From Moniliophthora roreri (Eukaryota > Basidiomycota > Agaricomycetes > Agaricales > Marasmiaceae): a DNA stretch of 64,000 bases. Where the stretch lies: NCBI GenBank assembly GCA_001466705.2, contig LATX02000176.1, positions 744,001-808,000 of the forward strand, given 5' to 3'. A program made the position numbers and the translations under genes. Shown one piece after another: positions 34,392 to 47,400 of the stretch. The notes under the pieces were generated by a model. That model saw only the letters and a program-made list of their open reading frames with translations, made no database searches and had not been told where the DNA came from. How positions within the stretch are numbered: the stretch's first letter is position 1; each line of letters begins with the position of its first letter.

Positions 34392-37300
34392 TCACATGGG
34401 CGAAACAGCTCGAAGAGCACCCCTATCTCCGTCCATACCAGGACGGGTCAACTGGAGCTGCACCGTTTCCTGCCCGCTACCGCTACTTCCACTGGCGCCG
34501 CTCTCCGAGCCTCCCGTAGGACTCTTCAGCCCATTTCTCCACGAATGTGCGTATACCTGAATACCTCCCCTCAAAGTAGAAGTGGGAGCTATCATATCGG
34601 GCCTCGGCGAACTAGCGGCAGAATCCAAATCCAAACTCGCCAGTGTACCATTTAGGTCATGCATGGAATCAAAGGATTCCTGCTGTTGGTGCTGTTGCTG
34701 GTGCTGTTGGTAGTGCTGTCCAGAGCTAGGCCTGGAGATGACTACCCCACTCCTGGAAACAGGCGAACCTACACTAAGGTTCGCCGAATTCTGTCCAGTA
34801 AAGTTCCCATACCTCGACAACCCACCGGTATGTCTCGTATTCGATGGAGACATTTTGATCGTCGTTGACCCAGGTGCCTGTGTTCCACCGGCTCCATGCC
34901 CTTGCCCATTCAATAAATGCAATCGATGATTCTCTCCACCGCCATTGACAGACGACACATTCGAAACTGCCGAGTCTCTACTCGCGACTTCGACTTTTGC
35001 AGCATTGGGATCAGGCGAAAATGGCGAGAACGTCGACATCAGGGAATGAGGGTTCAACAGTTGGGAATGGCTTCTCTGCGACGAATTATCTTGACCATCA
35101 AATTGGCTAAACAACCCATGCTCAAACATTCCACCACTACCGCTAGCACCACTACCACAAGTGCCGTGGCCATGGGCATCCTCTCTCGACGCTAAATGAG
35201 CCGCCCGTAATTTCTCTTCTGCATACAACCCAGCTGAAGGAAGACCTGGATGATGGGCGTTCCCGTACTGCTGTTCATAGCCAGTGCTAGGGGTGTGCAT
35301 GCCCATCTGTCGGCCATGTTGTTTCTCGTCGGCAGCGACAGGAACATCCATATAGCCGCCCACACTCAGTTTTTGCAGCAATTGGATAGCCTGCTCTTGA
35401 GTTAGCGAATTCAGGTTCACACCCGTCAACGGACCCTGCTGTTGACCTTGACTCTGATTGGCGGGTGGTGTGACAGTGGCTCCATTGGCGATATGAGGTT
35501 GGAAAGTCTGAAGGAGAGGATATGGTGCTGATGAAGGTATGCTCGCGGAGACGGAAGAGGATGATGTTGATGGTACGCCAAAAGAGGTTTGGAGTTGCAT
35601 GGCTGCCGCTTGAGCAGCTTGAGCAGCGGCTTGTGCAGCTTTATCTGTGAGTTTGACGATGGTCAGCAAAAGGCCAGGCGAGGAGAGCGGCACTTACATT
35701 GACTTCTGCCCCAGCTCAATCTTATCCTACTGCCGCCAATAGGGAAGCCTTGCATCTTCTCAATTGCGCGTTCTGCGTCTACTTTCCTCACGAACTGGAC
35801 AAACCCACAATTCTTGCCTACAGGTACTTTCACCTACGAGAAAGATCAGGAACGAGGGAGTGCAACATATCGCAGAACACTCACGTAGTGAATATCACCA
35901 AAAGGAGCAAAGAAAGTTCTTAATGTGTCCTCGTTAATCAACGGTGATAAACCCCCGACGAAAACCGTAGTATTGTATGGGTCGGTGCTTGTCAGCTGTT
36001 CTCCGTTCGGCCCAATAAGGTTACCCAAGATAGCACGAGCCTGTGCATGGTGCTTCCACGATTCTTCCGACAATAGGTAGCGTGTTGCATTGGCATCGGC
36101 CCACTCTCCAGGTTGGGTAGGTTGTTGCGTGGCGTTGGACGTGTTGTCGTATTTGGAAGCGGCACCATTGGCAGCGTACTGTTGGGCGAGTTGAGCAAGT
36201 AGCTTGACATCTGTGTCTGAGCCACCGCTACTGATTGCGGTGGCAGAAGATGCAAGACTGCCGTTCGAAGAGGATGAAGTTGTACCGCTTGCTCCAGGGC
36301 TCGTCGAACCGTTTGATCCTCCATCAGAGCCTGTGTTGGACGAAACTGGAACAGCGATAGGCGAAGAAACGCTCTTGGGTTGATTGGAGCCATTGGCGAC
36401 GTTCGTTGAAGCACCAGTGGTGGCCATGGGCATCATAGTAGGAATAGGCTGACTTATCCCAGGTGACGTCGGATTGATGTGAAAAGGCGAAGAAAAGCTG
36501 TGCGTAGGAGGCACGGATGTTGGGGGTGGCTTGAATTTTGCTGTGGCAGGAGAAATACGCACTAATAGGGGTAAAATGAATATACGCGCAACTGCAAGCG
36601 AACAATGAACATACTGGGTCTGGATAAACAATACAGACCGTGCATCTCAATGAGAGCACGTTGTTGGTCGGCTTCGTCGGTGAACCTAGGCCAGCAGCAG
36701 TCAGTACATAGGCTGAACATAGGAGGCCTTGCGGAAATGACTCACCTTACAAAACCGTACCCTCTAGAAACGCCAGTGACTGGATCGAGCATGATTTTTG
36801 CGCTCTTGCAGCTGAGGAATGGACGAATAAATTTGGGTTCACGATCATTACGAAGACCGAGGACTGGATTGCGAAAGACAGCGACGAGATCAGAGTTGCT
36901 TGTCTCTGGGGCGAGGTCACCGACAAAGATGCTATACTCTGCTGGGTATTGCTGCTGCTGCTGCTGCTGTGACTGCGATTGCGATTGGGTCACATTGGGC
37001 GAGAAGGAGGTGGGTGTCGGTACCGAAGAGGACAACTGAACTGAGTTCGCCCAATTCATGTTAAAGGGTTTCGCTGAATTTGGCATGATTGGGGGTGTCG
37101 CTGAGGAGTTAAGCTGGGCGAGTACTGAACTAGCGTGTGGCGGAGAACGGAAAGTGAGGAAACAATAGCCAGGATTGTTGGCGTTTGGGCCGGTCGGCGG
37201 AGGAACTTTGATGCTCTGCGGGTCCCAGCCCATCAAAGCGCATACTTGCTTGACGTATTCCTCGTCCATCCACGGCTCCAGATCTCCCCAGAAAAGCGTT

Positions 37301-37467
37301 CTAAGGGTGATGGATGAGGAATCCGCAAAGGAAATCGAAGTAGTGGAAGAAGAAGGTGAAGTCACAGTGTGACCCAATAGAGTCCCCTGTTCTCCAGTAT
37401 CCCACAGCCGCTGCAGCCCGCTATGTCCCAACCCTGGAGGATAATCATACCCCTCAGTCCGAGCCAT
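34392..37467 (-). CDS. three-RRM RNA-binding protein, Nam8/Ngr1 (TIA-1-like) type
   Basis: Binds U-rich RNA; relatives act in 5' splice-site recognition (Nam8) or mRNA turnover (Ngr1). RRM1: TLRTLFWGDLEPWMDEEYV ... YCFLTF. RRM2 follows a glutamine run: YSIFVGDLAPETSNSDL with an insertion before RGYGFVRF. RRM3: TTVFVGGLSPLINEDTL ... NCGFVQF ... IRLSWGRSQ. Long Ser/Thr/Gly/Asn-rich linkers lie between RRM2 and RRM3, and a low-complexity Gln/Ser/Gly tail ends the protein. ATG at 37,467 chosen because it directly precedes the conserved fungal start region; an upstream ATG would add a phenylalanine-run peptide made from a poly-A tract. The glutamine tract comes from a CTG/CTG repeat near 36,945-36,970 on the plus strand. 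Confidence 0.85.
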
Positions 37468-38696
37468 AGAACCCAAAAAAAAAAAAAACCAAAAAGGTGC
37501 GTTCAAAGCAAAGGGGGAAAAAATGGGCGAAAAAAGGTAGGCAGAGTAAGGAGTGAGAGACTTTGCAAAGCTCCAGAGGTATGTGAACGATGACTGTAAC
37601 AGGTATCAAAATGCTTTAAAAGCACGGACGACGGAGACGACAACTACTGGACGAGAGAAGCAACCGATATCGACAAGTGAATGTGATGGCGAGTGCGACA
37701 CGAGGAGCAGGTAGTATGTGCTCAGGTTGTCCTCGGATAAAGACAAAGAAGAGGTGTACAGGGAGAGAGAGAGAGAGAGAACACTCTGAGAGAATATTGC
37801 CCCAGGAAATCGATATAGGGAGCAAAAGGAAAGACTGCAACGACACAGCCCGCTTGCAACCCGTTCGTTTGGCTCCTCCAGTTTCAAATTGCCAGAAATT
37901 TAGAAATTACTCCACATTCTCAACGGAAGCGGAATGGCGGAGTTGAATTCGGCCAAACATCATCCCTTCCATCTTCAAACTACTGGCAATCGTCTCTTAT
38001 CTTGGCTGAATGCCTCTCAACATCTGCAAAAATATTAACTCACCCGGTGCGAATTGAGCATTCCAAGGCCTTTTCACCCCGAATCCGATCCCTGCTGCGA
38101 ACCAAGCTTGCGATCATCCTAGTCCCTTTTTAGCATCTCTCCTCTCTGTTAACCTCTGTTCATCGACATGGTCCTGATTCTTGTCTTACTTGTTCCAAAT
38201 ATTTGCACGACCCCCGCAATACATCCATCAGAACGTGATTCAAAGCTGTCAAAAAAAAACTCTCAGTACTTCGCACCTATGGATGTATCCCATGTGGATG
38301 TTTGTGGGTCCAAATCAAACAGTGCAGTCAGTTCAAATGACGTTTCGTTGTCTCACGCTCCCACAAACTTTTAATCGTTGAACCTTATACTTTGAAGCGT
38401 GTTTCGGCATCACACCGCACCTGAGCGATCAAGACGGCCCATTTCGCTGGCCCCTCCGCTGCCCCTCTCCGTACGCAAGTTACAATTCGATCATGATCTT
38501 CTTGGAGCTAGCATGTCGTCGAAAAGCCAGACAACCACACAAATCAATATATCGAATACGAGCCGTCTATTACTACATCCCCTCGCTCAAAACTCAACTT
38601 ACTCCTGGAAAAGGCCTGCTTGAACCGCAGTCCGCGTCTCCAAGTCAGAAAATACCGCATCTATAATCTGTATACAAGGGTTGATAAATGACTATT
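37468..38696. other. intergenic region with GA microsatellite
   Basis: About 1.2 kb. Holds an A-run just upstream of the RRM gene (37,476-37,489) and a GA repeat at 37,764-37,780. Short plus-strand open stretches at 38,168-38,623 lack support. Probably the long promoter/5' UTR of the RRM gene plus the 3' region of the next. Confidence 0.45.
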
Positions 38697-39394
38697 CTAC
38701 AATCCACTCCTTAAACAAAACACGTCACCATCGTGCCCATGGATCAACACTGTGGACAAGACGCATGGGAGTAAAACTTCCTGCCCGACAGCCTCTTCGG
38801 TTACCTCCAAGATGATAGATGCTGAACAACTCTCTCGTTTAATACGAGCGATGTGTTGTAAACTCGGGTAGGGGTACAGCTACAGCAGAAAATCAATGAA
38901 TATTATTGATCTAAATTGTTCCCGAGTGATACTTACGAAAATCTCTTCAGGCGTTGCTAACCAAATATATTGTTTTCCATTGACGTTCATTCCTCGAGTT
39001 CTGCATATTCCAAATCCAGGATCAGCTTTCCCCGTTCCTTTCGCAGGGAAGAAAAAAGCGAAAAGAGCGCGTACCTTTCGACACTCGCCAAACTCAAAAA
39101 TTTGGTCGCAGGCTGCTTCCTCACTAGATCCTTAATCTCCACAGTCGGATTATTCTGCCATTCGATGACTCCAAACACTGTCCCATCTGTCTTCTTCAAG
39201 ATGGTGATTTGTGAATCCGTGACGACGTAGTAATGCGGCAGAGTGTCTGGACCGATAACCGCGTAGTTGAGGATATCGGGATAGAAAACCAATCGACGAA
39301 GGCCGGGTGGTGAACCAGCAGATGACAAGGCTCGGTAAATGGATGGCGCGGCTCCGCTAGAAGAATGCTGGGACGAGGATGGGTTGAAAGACAT
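38697..39394 (-). CDS. DUF6593 domain protein
   Basis: A basidiomycete-wide protein family of unknown function. Exon 1 carries YYVVTDSQITILKKTDGT and VIEWQNNPTVEI, which match the family's first beta-hairpins. Exon 2 adds TRGMNVNGKQYIWLATPEE. A third exon (LYPYPSLQHIARIKRES, then SASIILEVTEEAVGQEVLL and STVLIHGHDGD) gives the usual C-terminal helix and ends at 38,697. Introns are GT-AG. Intact, about 180 residues. Confidence 0.7.
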
Positions 39395-40489
39395 GTTTGC
39401 TGCAGTCGAGAGGTAATCGAGGAGACCTTTGAGGAAGGCAGATAGAGACTACTTCCCAAGTGCAAGGCTTATAATCTCCTGCTAGGACCCGTGGCCGTTC
39501 AATCTTGCAGTTTGTGTGTCTACGGGGCCTCTCGCCAGCTTTTTGTCCAAACTGCCATCCCAAGGCCAACTTTCGTCCAAACCAGTGTAATGGCCATCAA
39601 AAATGCCAAAGATTTCCAAACGTCTAATTGTACCTATCTGAGTGTTTCTGGGACGCGTAAGGGGTAAAATGAATTCGGTAGAAGATATGTATGTATCCTT
39701 TGACGTGGTACGGCAAAAATGACGACGAGAATTTGCGAAATTGTCGGTGGCTGCATGTGCTCGAAAAGCTGGACAGCAATGTAGGATGTAGCAGAGAGGT
39801 TATCCGAGACTGTAATGCTTCCGTGCCTGCCAAACTCTGTGATTGTGGCAGCGGGGAGCAACCATTGTCCTATACGGGTGGCCATTGTGGTCTGACGCGA
39901 GTACTTCCAGTACCTACCAAGTACCTAACTTCTTGTCCAAACCTCCGAACGGCCTCGGTACCTATTATCGGGGGTCCTCTCCTGCTCCGTTCATCAACTT
40001 GAGGCGTTCTGTGCCCTTCTTACTGTTACACAATTTGGGTTATCCTTTTTCTTGTCTTTCAATTGCAAAAGCGTCACCGGAGGTAAGCAAGAGTAAGAAT
40101 GACTCTGAGTGGTAAGCTGAAGAGCTGGACATCTCGGAGACCATAACTGGCGAATGCCGACGATAATGAGTATGATCCACGAGAGTTTCGGCGGTGTGAA
40201 CGGCTTTGAAACCTTCTGCTAGTTCGGAAGTGGGAAGGCGGTGAGCAGTGACCCTGGTTGGTTGACGCAAGTGAGCATCAGGCTGTAGCATTTGCTCGTT
40301 TCAAGCGATTTCCGCGGGAGGACTACCGTACAGTAGTCCTCGCTTGTCGTTCGAAGGTAAAGAGCTCGGGAAAGTAAGGTGCACTGACGCGTCGAGGAGC
40401 AGGGCGGGGGATTAACAATTGTCTGCAGAGGTGACCTTGCACCCCCCGATACCGTAGTTGATTATCACGTTTTGATCACGTTTTTGAGT
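39395..40489. other. end of the gene-dense part, nothing recognised
   Basis: About 1.1 kb of normal-composition sequence before the repeat-rich part. A minus-strand open stretch (40,040-40,291) and several on the plus strand show no family feature. The last 50 bp contain a direct repeat of TTTTGATCACG-like sequence next to the junction. Confidence 0.4.
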
Positions 40490-41190
40490 TACTGGGGTAT
40501 TTCGATTGATTCGGATGGTCACGCGTCACAGGGCTCAAAATTTCCGAATATTTTCGGATGGTCACAGGTCACGGAGGGTCCATCCGAATAGGCTCGGACT
40601 GTGACCACCAAAAAAACTTCCAAATTTGGCAGTTTTAGGTTGATTTTGGGCGCTAAAATCTGAAAATCTTCAGTGGTCATGGACTGCTAGGCCTCCATCC
40701 GAATGGTTGAGTCCGGATGGACAAGTCACAGGTCACAGGCCATCTGAATCAATCGAAATACCCCAGTATACCTTTTCAGGTCCTGCCTACCACTTTGGTT
40801 CCAAGCTGCTCAACGGCACTCTTGTGACTGATTATGAGTTACTTGACTATTGGCAGCTCAATTCAAGCTGCTCGAACTTGAATGGGACGATTTGGAATTT
40901 TTTTGCAGAGTGTAGAATGCTCTTGTATGCAGGGAGAGCTGGTCATTCCACATGCCAGAATTACTATAATGGGTATATTCAGCTAACAAGTCAACTACAG
41001 GTAACATGCTATGGGATCAGGCAGACTCTATACAGAATAAGCGATTGAGTCTGCTTACAGGAGACTATGGTAGCTGCCAACCTCTGTGGGTTTAAACTCC
41101 GCTCTGATATTTCCCACACTGTGCGTCTCTCAGAAATCATGGCACAGAAAAGTCATCTTGCGACTTGTGGTATGTAGCACCATATGAAGG
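40490..41190. repeat. 719-bp tandem duplication, copy 1
   Basis: Repeated 719 bp further on (41,209-41,909). The copies are identical over about 700 bp except for three substitutions at 40,672, 40,674 and 40,680. It contains a TIR element and an open stretch of 113 codons (40,707-41,048) that begins inside the TIR element. The copy ends at a single N (41,191). Confidence 0.95.
40491..40767. mobile_element. 277-bp TIR element (MITE), copy 1
   Basis: Terminal inverted repeats of 28 bp begin ACTGGGGTATTTCGATTGAT and differ at one base, which is itself a CpG/CpA change. Internal sequence is rich in GGTCAC and CATCCGAA motifs in both orientations and has no coding capacity. Its left end marks the sharp switch from gene-rich to CpG-poor sequence. 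Confidence 0.7.
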
Positions 41191-41191
41191 N
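41191..41191. other. single N, repeat-copy boundary
   Basis: One ambiguous base between the two 719-bp copies. The 18 bp after it (CAGGACCTGAAAAGGTAT) are the reverse complement of the sequence flanking the right TIR, so the join looks folded back. Most likely a collapsed assembly gap. Confidence 0.7.
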
Positions 41192-41208
41192 CAGGACCTG
41201 AAAAGGTA

Positions 41209-41909
41209 TACTGGGGTATTTCGATTGATTCGGATGGTCACGCGTCACAGGGCTCAAAATTTCCGAATATTTTCGGATGGTCACAGGTCACGGAGGGTCC
41301 ATCCGAATAGGCTCGGACTGTGACCACCAAAAAAACTTCCAAATTTGGCAGTTTTAGGTTGATTTTGGGCGCTAAAATCTGAAAATCTTCGGCGGTCACG
41401 GACTGCTAGGCCTCCATCCGAATGGTTGAGTCCGGATGGACAAGTCACAGGTCACAGGCCATCTGAATCAATCGAAATACCCCAGTATACCTTTTCAGGT
41501 CCTGCCTACCACTTTGGTTCCAAGCTGCTCAACGGCACTCTTGTGACTGATTATGAGTTACTTGACTATTGGCAGCTCAATTCAAGCTGCTCGAACTTGA
41601 ATGGGACGATTTGGAATTTTTTTGCAGAGTGTAGAATGCTCTTGTATGCAGGGAGAGCTGGTCATTCCACATGCCAGAATTACTATAATGGGTATATTCA
41701 GCTAACAAGTCAACTACAGGTAACATGCTATGGGATCAGGCAGACTCTATACAGAATAAGCGATTGAGTCTGCTTACAGGAGACTATGGTAGCTGCCAAC
41801 CTCTGTGGGTTTAAACTCCGCTCTGATATTTCCCACACTGTGCGTCTCTCAGAAATCATGGCACAGAAAAGTCATCTTGCGACTTGTGGTATGTAGCACC
41901 ATATGAAGG
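41209..41909. repeat. 719-bp tandem duplication, copy 2
   Basis: Second copy, with C or G retained at the three CpG sites where copy 1 has T or A (41,391; 41,393; 41,399). It contains the second TIR element (41,210-41,486) and the same 113-codon open stretch (41,426-41,767), identical in protein. I do not recognise that peptide. Confidence 0.95.
41210..41486. mobile_element. 277-bp TIR element (MITE), copy 2
   Basis: Same element as at 40,491. Here the inverted repeat continues outward for another 18 bp on both sides, giving a 46-bp arm (41,192-41,237). Either the true element is longer than in copy 1 or the left flank is an assembly fold-back. Confidence 0.65.
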
Positions 41910-44900
41910 TAAAAAATGTATCAATAGGGATGCCATATTGATTTGTATGAGACAGATTTCTTACTTAATGTGAATACAGCTACATATGGCTTATCTGAGG
42001 TCATTTTGGACAGAAACTTGGGCATTTGGAAAGGAAAATCATTACAAAAGGAAAATCTGTCTCATATGATGTAATCAGTACTCCTGAAAGGTTCAATCCA
42101 TGCTATTGTGTCAGCTAGAGAGGTCGTGTGGCAAGATGTAAGTGTTTAGCATATCAATGACATGCCATAAGCTCAACATATGCATTGCACTGTCTCAAAA
42201 ACTACTCTACACATCTTCTAGTCATATTTTAAGTCTATAGTATTCACAAATCTAGTTGTCCATTATTCTGATACAATTCCATGCAAGAGATGAGGTAGAA
42301 TACAATAAAATGAGTGTTTGGTGGTGGATGGATGTGACAAAGCATAGTTGCCATCAAATTGCAGCCAATTTGCTTAGTCATCTGCCAAAATTGGAACTGC
42401 AGTTGGCAGCTACCAGAGACTATTGTTTGTGGCCATGTGCAGCCCATGTGATGGCTGTGACACTCTAGTCTCTCTTCCAGAGCATGCTTGCTTAATAATG
42501 TTTATGGCCGGTGAGCAGCACAGCCTGCTCTTGCTTGAAATTTGTGCCATTAGGGGACTTTAGTCTAAGTATTAAATTACAACCTATCACATTCTGTCTG
42601 CAAGAGATTAGGAAAAGATGTTATTAATCTACATATTCCAGTTGACAGTGAATTTGCTGAAGGTCTATATGAGCTACTATACTATCAGTATCACAACAGT
42701 TGCGGAATGCTGAGTAAATTTCACAATGTCTCCTGAGCTTTGCCATTATCTAGATGCTATTGCCTTCACAGGTGATGACGAACTCCACCTACAGACATAT
42801 GAAATTTGATAGCATGAACAATGGAAAAGACACTTACTTGAGGCCACTTATTTGAATGCAGCTGGTTTAGTAGGAAGTTGAGGTGCTCTCATAGCAAAAA
42901 TAACACATGTGCAGATGGCAACTCACACTACATATGAGGTGTTCTTTTTATGCTATTAATACAAAGGAAATACACTCAGAATACTGCTATATATTTGCTT
43001 CCAGACAACACTCAGAAAATTCTATTAGTTTCAAGTTGTCATTACATATTGAAAACAGCAAACATACTCTGGATTTTAATTTCCAGAAGAGTCTGTGTTT
43101 TTTTATTATTTTATGATAATGAAATTATAGAATTATTCTTTAATTTCCTAATTACAAATATACTAACTTTTCTGTCTTATAAAATTGTGAGAAAACATTT
43201 AGAAAATAAATATAAGATTTTGAATTTTATATTAAAGGAAACATGTTAAATACAAAAGGAAAACTATATAAAAACTATCTAAAAACTGCTTTAAAATATA
43301 GTGTTTTCATATGATTTTCCTACTATTTTCCTTATGTTTTTCTAGTATTTTCTCTAACTTTCCCACAATAGAAAATGTGGAATTTTTATCTTATCTTATC
43401 AGCATTTTCTGAGCATTTTCAACCAGAGAAAATTTAATGTTTTCTCAGTATGGAAATTATTCTAATATATTGTAATTCTCAGAATTTGAAAATTCCATAT
43501 CTTTTGCTGCTGAAAATTTAGTATTCTCTAGGCATATTCTTGTTGAGAGGACACAATTGAAATTTAGAATTTATAAATGGTTTTATAAAAATTCTCTTTG
43601 CAAGAAGATTAAGTGTTTTCTCAATCAGAAAACCATGTTAAAAGAACACCTCGTATGTAGTGTCAGAGAGAGCAATGGGACCTGTGTATTTGATACAGGA
43701 TTGAAGTGTATCACAAATGTGCACATTGAGAAAATCAAGGGATGGATTGGTCTTAATGTCTTCCAGTCTAATGAATCCACAAAAATCATAAGATATTCAT
43801 CTGGACTTTGTGCTTTTTGTCAGATATCCATGGAAAAATATACAAGGTAAGTCTTACCATGCTTCAGGCACCATGCCAATGTCAAGTAAGTGGTGTTCCA
43901 GTTCTTCATATACTCTTGATGAGAATATGTAATATTTAAGCCTTTGGAAGCAAGGGTAGGCATGGCTGAACTGTTAAAGAGTGCTGTTGTAGACTGATAT
44001 AGCGCCAAATGAGACTCTGCTCAAAAGCTTCTGTATATGTCAAGTAGGTTGGTATCAAAGATTGTGTCTACATGAGTTGGAATCATCAGATCCAACTGGA
44101 AGGTAATAGGAACAGTATGAGATACCTGGCATATGGTAACTGAAACCATGTAAGTGGCACTAGAGAAGGACATTATGCTACCATTAGGTTTTGTGAAGTT
44201 GAGCTGCAACAACAATTTTGCTGTGGTACTGTTGAGCTGCACTTGTGCTTTCTTGTTGAATATAAGAACCTCACAGAGCTGATTGAATGAGTGACCTTCG
44301 TTGGTGTTTGTACAGGTAGCATCTGTGGGTAGTTAGAGGAAGGGTGAGATGCTTCAAAATTGACATCACTCACTTGGTCAAACAAACCTGAAAAGGATTC
44401 CATATGTCGACCAGATCAGTTTCTGTAGTTACTTGGAAACTTTCCTCATCTATAACATCCTCAATTATAGGACAGGGCCCAGATTTGGATTGCAATGTTG
44501 GAATGGCTGTCTGAAATCAGCAACTGTAAAAAAATGGAATGTTTTAATGTACTATGGCTGACATCAGATAGCCCTTGGGCCCTTGGAAGTTAAACATCAA
44601 TACCAGAGCAGCATGACATGCTGTACTACTCACCACAAAGGATCAACAATGAATCACCTGTGAATGAAACTAGGGATTCTTATGCTGAGAGTTAGAACAA
44701 ATACAAACCTTCAACAATGGTTATAAGCAGATCCTGATGTGCTACATGGGGCCACACTCTGAGAACATTCATAAACCAATCTTGTCCAAGTAATAGCTGG
44801 AGTTGAAACCTGACTTTGACAGCATATCAAGGAAGGAAACTGAGATGCAGACTTTGAGAAATGCTCAGTATCTCTAGAGAGGAGGGAACATTGACTTGAA

Positions 44901-47189
44901 ACATGGAATTGGCTTGCAGTGTTGAGGCATGATTGCAAAACAGAGTATAGAAGAAAGAGGTTGGGAGAGTAGAATGTGGTAAGGATGGGTCAAATGCAAC
45001 CAAAACAGGTTGCAAATTGACAGAGAGAGAATCCATCAGAAGTGTACAGTGCAAAAACAATCACAAGGTTTAAATACAAATAGAAGGCTTCACATAGGAG
45101 CATAGCAGTATGAAACTGGTATGAATCATAGTCATTGTGCAACTGCCATTGGGGTGAGAAGGCTCCAGAACAAGGCATGACCAGCACATGAAAGCACATG
45201 ATATGGGTTTTTTCATGCAAATTGAGAGAGTGAAAATTCTGCCATAAACCCTCTACTTAGTAGTAATGGGACTTTTACAGTCTGATGCTTGTTGTGCTCA
45301 TGTGCTCATGCTGCTCTTGCATCATGCATCAGGTCACATTGCATTGGGCATTTGTTGATTTTTCATTCACCATATGGCAGATTCTTCAGAAAGAAGGCTA
45401 TGAGGGCTTTCTGTTCTGGAGAATCTGGCCTCTGTGTGCAACCTAATCCAGCCTTGTTTTCCTCACCCTCTTCACACTTATGCTCTGGAAGCTATTTGCC
45501 AGGCAGCAGGTGGTTTTCACACCATTTTGATTGTGGAGGAAAGACCACATTCCTGACTGTTTTGTTGGTATATGAGTTTGGGATGCATGGAAAAAGAACA
45601 CAAAAACACAATTTGTATTGAAGTATAGAGGAAAGCATGCTGATAAGATCAATTAAAAAAGGCTCTCTAGATGGAGTTTGAAATTAGCCAAGCACAACAA
45701 TTCCCCCACTCTGGGTACCAGGCTTTACTATACACAGAACAACTTATCTTCTGTGTAAGTAAAGATGGCTTGCTAGGCTACTCCTCTCTGGTAGTGATTT
45801 CAACTAATAATTACAGTGTTACTGCGGTATTACACCTGCAAAAAGTATGTAGCATTGTAATAGGGTTATAACCTCCATAATGCATTATGAGTTCCATAAT
45901 CATTAGTGACCCTATTATATGCCAAGTCAGATACAATAACTTAGTTGCAATCTGGTTATAATATACTATAATAATTATAATCAGTTGCAACACCATTACA
46001 ACTTAAAGATAATGTTACAACCACATTACAACCCTAGTAGTCCATTCATGTAAGCTAGAAAATCACTCAGCAGTTACTCTGAACAGAAATATGAATGTAA
46101 AAGACCATATTTCTGAGTAAATAGCTACTGTACATTGAGTATTACATAAGTACCCTACAAGTGCCATATGGCCCATGCCATCCACCTTCCACTCCCTCTA
46201 ATCCAGCTTCTATATGCTTCTCAAGCCTGCTGACATTAAATGGAATCAGGTTTTGTGGATAGAGATTGAGTAGGGAACTTACTAGAGTAGTATTGATCAC
46301 TATGTATAAATCTGACAAGTGATGAGAGTGGACTACTCATGAAAAGTGAATATTCAGCATAAGGTATTAGACAAGAACAAACCTACAACCTAGCAACTCA
46401 ATATTCCAAAAGAGGAGGAGAAGTGAGATCTGTCAAGATTGAGGTCAACTCTAGGCATGTGCAGTGGGTTCCCATCCTTGCATCAGACACTATCTAGACC
46501 ATAGGGGTGTTGGGGATCAGTCTCACTACAAGTTGTGGGAGGTAAGAGGTGGTACATACCTTACTGCATCAGTAGGATAACAGTCTGCTCTTTTTTGGCT
46601 TGTAGGTGGCCCATAGGTGGCTATTTTGGCCCAAAGGCCAAAGGTGATGTACTAGGTCCTATTTTTGGAAAGGTCAGTCATTTTTTTGGAACTACCTCAA
46701 AAAGGTCTGACAGGTCAAAAAGGCCACATGCTACATATTAGGTCTCTTGCACCAAAAGGTGAGCTCCTCTGGACATGTAAGTTCCTTGCCTCTTCTTATA
46801 TTCTATTACAGAAAATATCCTAAAATTGTTTATAAGAGTTGAATTAGAGCAGAAATATGCTATCTGGTGATATGCATAACTTTTACTGTTGTTTTCACAT
46901 GCAAATAGAGAATATTTTGCACTTTTATGATTGAGAATAAAATATATAAGGGAATTGAGGACTAGTGTGAGGCCTGAGCAGCTAGTTAAAGTGAATAGTA
47001 GAGAAGAATATGAAATATTAGCAGAGTAATGGTTGATGGTGATGTGCCTAATTTTGGCTTAGATATGAAATCATGCACTTTTCACATCAAAACTAGAGAA
47101 AGAGCCCAGAGTACATGTGATATTCACATGACTCGATAACCCGAGAGCTCTAATATGGCATCTAAGCTTTAAGCACTGAGTTTAATAAG

Positions 47190-47400
47190 TCTGATAATTG
47201 ACACTGTAACACAATCTAGAGGAGGTTAGTAGACTATACTAGCCTTCTACATTACAGTGAAGCATCACTGTGAGGGTCCTTGGTTAATAAAACAGGCCAG
47301 AAACCACTAATTCTGAATATGAAGGAATAGATATCAGTGGGATCCACAGTCTAAGTGCACTAGATTGTTTGCTTTGTGATCACATTGCATGATAATGTGT
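47190..47400. repeat. diverged inverted-repeat partner A
   Basis: Matches the reverse complement of about 50,870-51,090 with moderate divergence. Shared cores include TTAGTAGACTATACTAG, GGTCCTTGGT and CAGGCCAGAAACCACTAATT. Probably two fragments of one transposon family in opposite orientation. Confidence 0.7.

Noticed and set aside
36943..36970. CTG/CAG repeat as a stand-alone microsatellite
   Set aside because: It encodes the glutamine run of the RRM protein, so it is reported there.
38168..38374. Small secreted protein (hydrophobic start MVLILVLLVPNICTTP)
   Set aside because: Only 68 codons, no cysteine pattern or family match, and an equally long overlapping frame exists; probably chance.
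40707..41048. 113-residue protein encoded in both 719-bp copies as a real gene
   Set aside because: It begins inside the TIR element, and its identity in both copies only reflects the duplication. Could be a transposon fragment but cannot be supported.
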